From positions 1 through 48,675 of the IMG/VR virus record IMGVR_UViG_3300021368_001402: 48,675 nt of DNA; one strand, 5' to 3'. This DNA comes from a virus. Both the position numbers and the translations under genes were made by a program. Under the pieces are notes generated by a model. It was not told the origin of the DNA. It worked only from the letters and a program-made list of their open reading frames with translations, and did no database searches. Position 1 is the first letter of the stretch; each line of letters opens with the position of its first letter. Below are positions 6,986 to 17,100 of this stretch, piece by piece.

Positions 6986-8092
6986 TTACCTACAGAGAAA
7001 TACAGCACGGTTATTGATTTTGCCTACGGCACCACTGAAATAAGTTCCAAATGCACTACCACCACCTGATCCAGTATATCCTTTAATTTCATTTGGAATA
7101 ATTAAAGCATTAGTTTTCAATCCTTGAGGATCTCCAACTGATTGTGCCCAACCCCAGTTGTAAGGAATAGAAGTTCTGGAGTATTGATTGTGAGTCCAGA
7201 AACCGCAAAAACCATTGTTATCAGAAGATTCAAAACCATTACTGGTTCTTTGTGCTTGACCATTTTTATCTTTGATCCAGTTGCAATGTCCATAACCTAG
7301 AGTTGTTTCATCATTGTCAACTGTCCAATCACCAACACTACCTGAAGCATTACCATCACTATCAGCTGTAAATGAATAGTGTGGCGTCAAATGAGATAAC
7401 TGAGTAACGGTGTCTCTTAAAGCATTTAATTGACCATTGGTAAAATCACCATTTGTTGCGTGGTTGTAGTAATTAATACCAACATATCCACTGTTTCCAG
7501 CTCCACCATTGGTTTGGTTATATCCAGAAGTGCCAGAACCACCAATTCCTGCCATATCTTCTCTATTTCTTTCGGCATTTGCCATCTGCCAACCATATTG
7601 ATTGCCAGATCTAGAGAAGTGATGATGAACGAAGTCATCGTGGATATTTTTTAAGGCACTTGAAGTTGTAGTATTATATGCCCATGACCACAATGTATCA
7701 TTAACTTCATTAAATCCGTATGTTGGAAATCTGAAACTTAAAACATACCAAGGACCGCCATGATCAAAACAGATGGGCATTTGAAATGCATTGACATTTC
7801 CACCAACAGTGGTCCACAAATTATGTGTTCCATTGTCGTACAATCCGACAATATCTTCTAAATTTGCAAAAGCGTTTGCTGATGTAGATCCATCTGCTCC
7901 ACCAGCAGCGCCAGAAGAAAGTTTATTCCAAGCACCAGAATAATAAATTTCAATGGCACCAATATCAATGTTGTATCTTGCAAATCCTTCCTGAGCAGGG
8001 CTGGGTCTCTGTGCAGTAGTTCCAGTAGGGAAACCTAAAACACCAGTAGACCCACCCGTGGAAGTAAAGATATCAGCTTTTACAGCTCCCAT
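6986..8092 (-). CDS. Adhesin-like virion protein, paralogue 1 of 3
   Basis: 368 residues. The N-terminal 60 (MGAVKADIFTSTGGSTGVLG, then TGTTAQRPSPAQEGFARYN) follow the short attachment motif common at the start of phage fibre and tip proteins. Shared body landmarks are SANAFANLEDIVGLY, NLWTTVGG, CFDHGGPWYVLSF, INYYNHATNGDF, ADSDGN, WIKDKNGQAQR and YTGSGGGSAFGTYF, ending NNRAVFLCR. AAGGAA sits about 6 nt before the ATG, and a perfect late promoter lies about 25 nt upstream, so this gene opens the adhesin and oxygenase unit. Cysteines are few (FCGF, GHCN, LCR). The DSDGN loop could bind calcium. It is likely displayed on the virion for host binding. Whether it trimerises cannot be seen. Confidence 0.7.
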   Translation of the reverse strand: MGAVKADIFTSTGGSTGVLGFPTGTTAQRPSPAQEGFARYNIDIGAIEIYYSGAWNKLSSGAAGGADGSTSANAFANLEDIVGLYDNGTHNLWTTVGGNVNAFQMPICFDHGGPWYVLSFRFPTYGFNEVNDTLWSWAYNTTTSSALKNIHDDFVHHHFSRSGNQYGWQMANAERNREDMAGIGGSGTSGYNQTNGGAGNSGYVGINYYNHATNGDFTNGQLNALRDTVTQLSHLTPHYSFTADSDGNASGSVGDWTVDNDETTLGYGHCNWIKDKNGQAQRTSNGFESSDNNGFCGFWTHNQYSRTSIPYNWGWAQSVGDPQGLKTNALIIPNEIKGYTGSGGGSAFGTYFSGAVGKINNRAVFLCR

Positions 8093-8116
8093 GTCTATTC
8101 CTTAAGGCGTGTTAAT

Positions 8117-8124
8117 TATTTATA
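8117..8124 (-). promoter_or_regulatory. Late promoter TATAAATA for the adhesin-oxygenase unit
   Basis: The minus strand carries an exact TATAAATA, the T4 late promoter consensus. It overlaps the stop codon of the giant fibre gene and lies about 25 nt before paralogue 1. No terminator separates it from the seven genes down to the hairpin at 2921-2957, apart from a second late octamer at 3188. Confidence 0.75.
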
Positions 8125-11100
8125 ACACGACCCATACACCACCAGATTGTACGGTTACCACAGCAGCACCAGTAACTTCAATAGGTCCAGTAGACATACA
8201 TCTATCATTAGAACTGATAGTTAGACTTTCAGAAACGGTATTGCTGTTTCTCTTGACAATTCCTTTGGTGTCAATATATTGTTTTTCTCCATTTGCTTCT
8301 AATACATCATCGCATTGTCCGCTAGTGAAGGTATTACCTTTGATATTGACATTACCAGAAATTTCTAATGTGTCTGTTGGATCAGCAACATTAATACCTA
8401 CTTTAGATAGTCTATAGATATCATCTTGGTTAGAAGCTTCTGTCCATCTAGAGGTAACAAATTCTGCATTATTCTGGAAGAACTGACCATTTAAGTTCAT
8501 ATCTCCCTGAACATTCAGGATATAATCTCTAGCAACATTAGGTGTGACAGTAGTGTCTGTACCGTTGAAAGTGTTAGTATTAATACCAACTCTGTTGTTG
8601 GTGCCTTGAATTGCGAGTGCTGGAGGTAATGAATTAGGAGTCGCAAGACTCTTCCAATCATCACTACCATTAGTTTCAGATGCATAGATTTCAAATAGAT
8701 CTGCACCACCACCAATATTAGATCCTAATCTGAATCCTCTACCGCCACCAGCTCCAGATCCGCCACCTCTAAATTGTAGATCTGCTTCTTGGTTTGCGGT
8801 TCCTTTAGCAATTCTTACACCGCTTAATGCGTGTGTAACATCGCTATAAAGATTTTGCCATCTTACACTATCACTACCTAGATCTTGATCGCTATCAGTA
8901 CCAGGAAGAACATTTCCGTCATTACTAATTTTGAGTCTTTCAGCAGAAGTAGCATTAGCTGTTCTAGTTCTGATAATTAATTCACCAACATTAGCACCTG
9001 TTCTATGTGCTGTAATACCCCACTGAGCAGCAGCAGAAGCACCATGTTGTAGAATGATACCTGCTTCACCACCATTTACTTGATTGAATACACTTGATTG
9101 ATATAGTGTTGATTGTGAAGATAGTGCTAGGTTAGACTGGAAGTTGAGGGAACCAGAAGCACTGTAAACATTAAACTTGACTGCGTTAGCATCTGCAGTC
9201 TGACCAATGTTAACTCTATCATTAGTGGAGTTGACATAGAGAGTTCCACTATCAACTAGAAGATCGGCACCAAGAGTTGTATTTCCACCAACATCCAAAC
9301 TACCAGTTCCTTGAATATTGATATTGTTATTTCCAGTGATGGTTAAACCACCAGTCATTGTATCACCAGTCTTCAACACGTTAAGTGAAGCAGCACCAGT
9401 TAAGGAAGCAGTGATGGTTCCAGCAGAGAAATTACCACTGGTGTCTCTCATTACAGCAGACTTAAGTCCAGCAGTTGAGACTACATTAGAAGAGTTGAAT
9501 CCAACATTACCTGCGTTCCAAATAATGTTATTGTTGACTTTAAGTTCGTTTTCGTTAACGACTTTAAACTCAAGAGTACCAGATCCTTCGGTAGCGTTAC
9601 CACCATCTGCAATAATAGCAGCATTGTAAGTGGCATCTCCATTATTATCTACTGCTTGTGCTTGAGAAGAGTTGAAATAGATGTATGGTTGAGTAGCAGC
9701 AATACCATCATTTCTTCCAAGTCTCAGGAAACCAGTTCCAGAAGCATTACCCAGTTCTGCATATTGAACAGTATTATCATCATAAATTTCCCAATGCTCA
9801 AATTCTCTTTCATCACCTGCATATCCGAGATAGATAGCAGCATTGATATTTCCACCAGAAGAAAGTCTTCCGATTAACATCGTATAGGTATTAGAAGAAT
9901 CATTTTGATCAATATCTTGATCAGTTGCAGTAATTGTAAAGTCGCCAACACTAATCTTATTGACATCAAACATGTCAATTGTTTTGTTAGCTTCAAAATC
10001 TCCACCAGGAGAAATATCTAGATTTTGTCTTACCAGAATTCTATAGAATGTTTCTGCTCCAGCATAAGATTTAACTTCAATCTTATCTCTAAACGCAGTA
10101 GAACTTCTCCATGTTGGTAGTCTAGTATCAAAGATTTCATTCTTCTTAATATTCCAACCATCTTGATACCATACACCTTGCTTATTATCAAGTTTGTCAG
10201 CATCTAGACCTGAGTCAATACCCATGTTTCCAGAGTTCCAAACTTCATACCAAGAACCGTAAGAAGTTACAGCATCACCAGAACCACGGAAGTAAATTCT
10301 ATCATCATTAGCAAATGCAAGCTGTCTTACACCACCAAATGTAGCATCACCACCAGACTCACCATTACGGAGAGTCATGACTAAATGCTTAGCAGAGTTA
10401 GATGATCCAGTATCTACGCTTGGGAAAGCTGATAGTAGACCATTAGAACTGTTAAACAGAGTCTGTAGTGTTATACCTTGTACTGCATCACTTGGACCTG
10501 GGTTAGCATTAGCGTTACTAGTACCAGTGTCTAGACGAAGTGTATTAGTAGATCTACCACTAATATCAATACTATATGTTCCACTAGCAAGTTTGTCTGG
10601 ATTAATACTGCTATCAACGAAGAAGGCACCATTGAGGTAGTAATTACCTTGCTGACCATCTAGCAAGTCAGCGTCAAGACCACTATCTGGACCCATCTTA
10701 ATGGATACAGATCCATTTCCTTCATCGCCAATGTTAAACTGAGACTTCTTAAATCTAGCAACACCAATGGTTCCAAAGAGATCCTGGGAAATTGTTAGAT
10801 CAGAAACTCTTTGAACGTCTAGTGCGATATTAGCAAACTGTTTCTGTGTGGTTGCTACTTTTGCAAGTAAAACTAAGTTAGAACCAGCTCCAATAACAGT
10901 TGGGTTAGGAGTAACTTGGAAATCTGCAGTGTATCCAGAACCAGCATTGGTTACAGTACATGTAGTGACTTGACCAGATTGACCATTTTCACCAACAATA
11001 ATATTGACTCTTAGGTTATTGCCATTTGTTCCTGCAGGTGCATCTAGAGGAATATCAAAATATTGACCATCAGTAAATCCTGTTCCAGGATTTGCAATAA

Positions 11101-14100
11101 CAACCGAATCAATAAATTCTCCACCAGTATTAGTAGAATCAAAGATTAGTGGAGAAGTACCACGATTAAATTCAATGACTGTTCCAGCAGCAATAGTGGA
11201 TGTAATTGGATTATTGAAAGAAACTGTTGTTAGATTACCAACAACCGTTACACCGTTTACAGTGGTATCATTAGCAATACCACCAACATTAGCTACAATG
11301 TCATGCCCTTTAAGAACGTCTGATAGTCCTTGGAAAATAAAGGAACTTGCACCTGTAGATGCTTGTGCATATAGTCTTGCAAAATATCTTGTTTCTGCAC
11401 CCTTGAGAGATTGAACAACCTTTGCGTATCTTTGGTCTCCTCTTAAGAATGTGAAAGAGTTTGCTGCTTCAGAACCTAGTAAGGTCGTTGAAATGAGACC
11501 AGGACCAGTAAGAGATCCAACACCAACGGAATCACTACTTAGTGATACCCAGTTACTTATAGTAGACGATGAGGTATTAACAACTCTAGTAATATTAACA
11601 GTATTTGCAGATGGAGAATCACTATCATCAAATGTATCAGTGTCAAGCATTTTGATATTGTTGACAATGTTGCCATACAATCTATTTTCAATAAATGCAT
11701 CTGCAGTAGCTGCTGATCCTGCTCCTGCAGGAGCACTGATGTTAACTGATGGTTGAGTAGTGTATCCCTTACCACCAATAAATCCAGCATTTTCTGTAAT
11801 TGTAATAGTAACAACTTCACCGTTTGCAATTGTAGCAACAGCTGTTGCAGCAACTGCTCCAGTAGCAGGGTTTCCTCCAGTAATTTGAACCGTTGGAGCA
11901 ACGGTATATCCAGAACCACCATCGGTAATATTGATAGTGTGAACTACACCCTCTCTGTATTCGGTTGCCTGAATTCTACCTGTAGATGGTGTTCCTGTAT
12001 ATACATCACCAACATTAAACACAAGACTAGAATCAACAGCAAATCCTAGATATAGACTTGTTAGGTCATTGTTCAGAATGAATGATGTGGAAGTATCCTG
12101 TTGGATAGCGATATCACCAGCAAGTGCTCCTTCCAGTGCTAGTCTTTCTGCTTGATCAGCAACAGTAAAGACACTAAATGGTCTTAGTGCTGGAATTTGA
12201 TCAAGAGAGATCTTACCAGAGTCAGTAAGTTCAACCAATGCTCTAGGAACTGCGTTCGTAGAATATGGTTTATTGATGTAAGGTCCAAGAGAGTTTGTGA
12301 TATAATCTTTAACTGCCTTTTGAGTAGGTAGTTTGGAGTCGCTGGAGTTAGCACCACCAAGTGTGTTGCTATTATCAAATCCAGTAACAACAACGTCACC
12401 ACCTTTCAGTTTCAAGAATTCAACTTCCGAGATCGTAACCGTTCCAGTAAATGTGATGTTACCAGTTCTGTTTTCAATTCTTGCAAATGTACCAACCTTG
12501 AAGTCACCTAGTTCGTCAGTACCAGAGACATATACACGTCCATAGTTTTCAGAAACTTGTTCGTTTGCCTCAACTTTAGTACCACCGTTTTCAGGTAGAG
12601 CAAGGTAGTTAGTACCAGAACCTGCAAATTCCCAGGTGTGGGAAGAAGAGTTGACGATAGAAGGTCTGTGTAGTCTTAAGGTTGCGTTTGCTGCGTTAGA
12701 AGGAGTAAGAGCATTTTGTAGTGCAGTTAGACCAGAAATAGTAGCTCCATCAGACTCTCTAATCAGAGTAAGACCATTTCCTACACCATCATCAATGGTA
12801 AGTGTTGCAGAGAAAGGAGGTCCAACAGTGACTGCACTTACAGCATCAATAAAGAATTCTTTATCTGGATCTGCATTTCTGTAACCATCAAACTTACAGA
12901 TGTAATGCTCAAGTGGTTCTCTACCGATACCACCAATAGTAAGAGTAGTTCTACCAGTTGGCGTTTGAGATACAACGTTAACTGTAGCTACATCAAATTC
13001 ATATGGATCTCTACGGAAACCTGTTCCTCTTAGAGCATATGTACCAAAGTTGGTAGCAGAGTTAGTGATAGATGCATAACCACCAGACTCACAAAGGACA
13101 CCATCTTGACAGAAGATAACAAAGACAGAAACTAACTGTGTATAACCATCTTCAATAACCTTATAACCTGTACCACCAAAAGATACAATCGTGAATGCTG
13201 CCGCAACCATAGATTTACCTTGGTTGGGGAAGGATGCTGTTCCGTCTGGTTCTAGACCAGGGAAAGGACAGTTAGGTTGCTTAACTTTTGTACCATCAAT
13301 TAGAGCACCACTACCACCTCTGAATGAGATAACAGAAGCATTCTGTGTGTATGGCGAAGCTTCAATAATTGGGAAGTCATCATATCTACCACGAACCGCC
13401 ATGCGGTTGTTATTGAAATCATTAATATAACTATCTGGATATGTGATAATATCATTGGTGTCATATAATGTTCCAAACGTTTGCGTTGTAGAACCAGCAA
13501 CAGTTGTACCATCTAAAATGTCTTCAAACAAGTCTAATGCTGTATTAATAGTAGATTCTACACCTGCACAAATTGATCCAGAAGTAGAAGAGTAAGCACT
13601 TACAGAATCAGCATTTGTTCTTACAAAGGTGTGTGCAGATTGTGGAGAATGAGATACCGCATTGGTAGAAGCACTTACAAATGTGTGTGCAGATTGTGGT
13701 TCATGCTTAACAGCATTTGGTTGAGCACTTACAAATGTATGAACAGAACCAGAAGCAGATCCAGCACCACCTACATTAACTGTAAACGTACCAGTTTGGC
13801 GCTCAAGACCATTAGCAGATGCACTTACAAATGTATGAGCACCTTGATAAGAAGATCCACCAACGTTAATGTCAAATGTATTTGTAGTGACATTAGAGAT
13901 TTCTAACCAGCGACCACTTGGATAATCGTAACCAGCACGAGGATATGTCTTCTGTACTGTATTGCCATCTAAATCACATGTATATGTTAGAGATCCATCA
14001 GCAACCTTGACATAATCTCCATTTGCAAATCCATGACCAGCAATAGTCAGTGTTACAATACCAGTCGTTGCATCATATGGAGCATCGGTAACAGTATGAG

Positions 14101-17100
14101 ATGTAGTGCCAACAGCGGTAATTGCTAGAGAAGCACCAGATGCGGGGTCAGTAGAACGTGGATATGTTTCATTTGAAACATTACCATCAATATCGCAAGT
14201 AAATGTAAGTGAATTATCTTCAATTACAACGCCACGTCCAACACCAAGACCATGTTGTCCAACAGTAAGAACTAGATCTCCTGTGGAAGGATTGTAGTTA
14301 GCTCCAGTTGGTTGGAAATACTTATTAGGACCAGAAATACCAGCATTGACTGTGATTGAGGTTGCTGTCTTTCCTGTGATAGGCATGGACCTACCAGCAA
14401 ATGGATCAATACCAGGGCGAGGATAAGTCTTAGTAGACTGGTTTCCATCCATCACACAAGTGAAGGACAATGAATTGTCAGCAATAACAACACCCTCACC
14501 AACGTCTAGAGTATGACTGCCGATTTCTAATACCAATGCTCCCGTTGAAGGATTATATGTTGCAGCACTTGGTGTAAACTGTACGTTAGGACCAGAAGCA
14601 CCAACGTTAACAGTGACTGTATTTGTTGTTGTTCCAGTAATTACAAGGTTATTACCATATGCTGCTTGACCGTCTCCTGGTAAAGCATGTTCAGTTTTAT
14701 TGCCATCCATTGTGCATGTAAACACAAAGGATTCTGGTTGTAAACGAATAGTATTGGATGTTGTTAATCCATGACCATTCATGGTCAATACAAAGTCACC
14801 AGTCGCAGTATCGTAAGTAGCATTAGATGGAGTGAAGATACCAATAGGAGCAGATGCATTGACATCAGTTAGAATACTCCAATCTTCAAACTTAGGAATT
14901 GGGGAAGTAAGTGTAATTGGACCATAAATGATCTTAGTTCCATTAGCAATGGCACTTACAAAAGTATGTGCATCAGTATTGCTTCCTGCTGCACCAACAT
15001 TTAAAGTAATAGTGGTATTACCGCCACTTGATACAACGTTTGAAATTAAGAAACTTTGTCCGAAGTTAGTATCAGTTCTGTATGGACTTGCATCATTTCC
15101 ACCACCAGCATGGGCGCAACTGTATGTAATTGCTCCTTCAGCAAAAGCAATTCTATCCGAGTTAGCTACAGGTAATACTGCTGGATCTGGAATGGTTACC
15201 GTCATTGCTCCTGTAGTAGGAACATATGTAGATCCAGTTGGAGTGGTTTGTAATACGTTTCCATCAGACCAGTTACGCATTGCGTAAATGGCATATAGTT
15301 TTACTCTCTCAAATGCATAAATTGTTTGTGGTCTTTGTGCTTCGGAAATGCCAGAAAGAGATGTTCCACTGAAGTATGACTCTGCTGTAGAAACAACACC
15401 ATGGTTTCCACCAAGAACTAAGTCTCTTACTAAACCTTCTAATACAATCTTGATATCTCTACGACACTTTCTTTGATGTAAATCACTAAGATTTAAAGTT
15501 GGATAAGCAATTTCAGTATCAATAAGTGCTTGATCTGCAATAAGATCGGCATTTCTAGCAATTAGATATGCAGCATCAAGATATGTTCCATTTTGATTAT
15601 TGGTAATGATATCTACCCAAAGGAATGATAGAGTATCAATAGCAGACCTTACATCATCACAAGCAGGTGTTCCTGCAGTTGTATTGATAATAGTAGTGTC
15701 AGTATATCTTGGAGTAGTAGCGTGCTTTGTTACATACAGAGGATCAGCAGTTGTTCTGTTCTTGATCCTCCAATTACACATTGCATAAATTGCTAGTTCT
15801 CTAGCATATTCAATAGCGCGTACATTTTGGATAATTTCATCTTCAATGAAAGCAATCTTACCACCGACAATATATTTTTTAGCAGCTTCAATAACATTGT
15901 GGTTAGATCCAAATTCAAGGTCTCTTACTAGAGCATTCAAGAAGTGGATAATATCTTGCTTGCACTGTGTATCACCATCTGTACCAGTGTTGTTTCCAGA
16001 AGTTGGAGAACTATATGCTGGATAAATTTTCTGACCAGCACTACAGGAAATAAGAATGTCTGCTAATTGAACAGTATCATCCTCAGACAATGCAGCAACG
16101 GCAGCTGCGGTGGTTGTAATTGTAGCGACACCTGTTACTGAAGTGTCGTAAACAAAACCACTAATAGCATAAGAAGTTCCACCAAACGTTACTGTACCAC
16201 CACTAACATAAGTATTTTCGTGGTCTAGAGGACCCAAGTAAATATCAAATGTGTTGTTAACAGTATCAATGTTGTATACTGAATAGTAATCAGACTTAAA
16301 TTGATCGTTGATAATACCAATTACTTCTTCAGCAATGTAATCTCTATTATTTCTAATTAACTGACAAGCATCTTGATATCTTCTCTCTACAGGAGTCGCA
16401 AGTGGGAACTTGTTTGGTGAGTTAAGTAGAGATAGAGTAATAGATTTTGAGTAAGACTTTACGACAGCAAATTCACTTGGTTGGAAATTTGCTGTTGATA
16501 GAGAAGGAACTTTCTTAGGAATAACAAAACGTCTTGCTCTTCCATCAGCATCTTCTAGAACTTTGTAAATTCTTTGTTTTCCGTTTAAGAAAGATAGATC
16601 AGGATTTGAAGTAGGAAGATTTTCAAGAATAATTTCTTGACCTTCTTTAAATTCGTGAGTATTAGTTCTACCTACAAGAGCACTGGTATATACAACAATA
16701 CCACCAAGATCTTCTGCGCTACCAAACTGCTGCTCTTGGAAACCACCTGTTGCGATACTAGGGTCTCCCTGCAAGGAGAAGTCTAATCTAGTAATTGGTA
16801 GGGTGGATGTAACGTCTTCGTCATACGAAACAACTTCACCTTCAGCTCTAATTGACTTTAAATTAACCGTGTCAATTGTATTAGTTGTTGGGGAAGCAGA
16901 GTTAATTGTAATAGTCTCTGTCAAGGTTGAGTTCCAACCCTGTGCTCCTAAAATAGGAGTGAAGGTAACATCCCAATAAGTTGGAGCATTACCGTTATTG
17001 ATAACAGAAACTTGATAGTATCCTTGGGTGAACGATGAATTATCAGTATCATCCAGATAAACAACATTACCTACAGGAAGATCTGTAGTTGGATCTGTTG

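Noticed and set aside
13600-14860. Regularly spaced repeats that could suggest a CRISPR array
   Set aside because: Repeats are in frame, variable in sequence and length, and encode a beta-repeat protein; no spacer-like structure.
14928-15287. Plus-strand open frame of 119 codons opposite the giant fibre
   Set aside because: Same reasoning: antisense shadow of a repetitive beta-rich gene.
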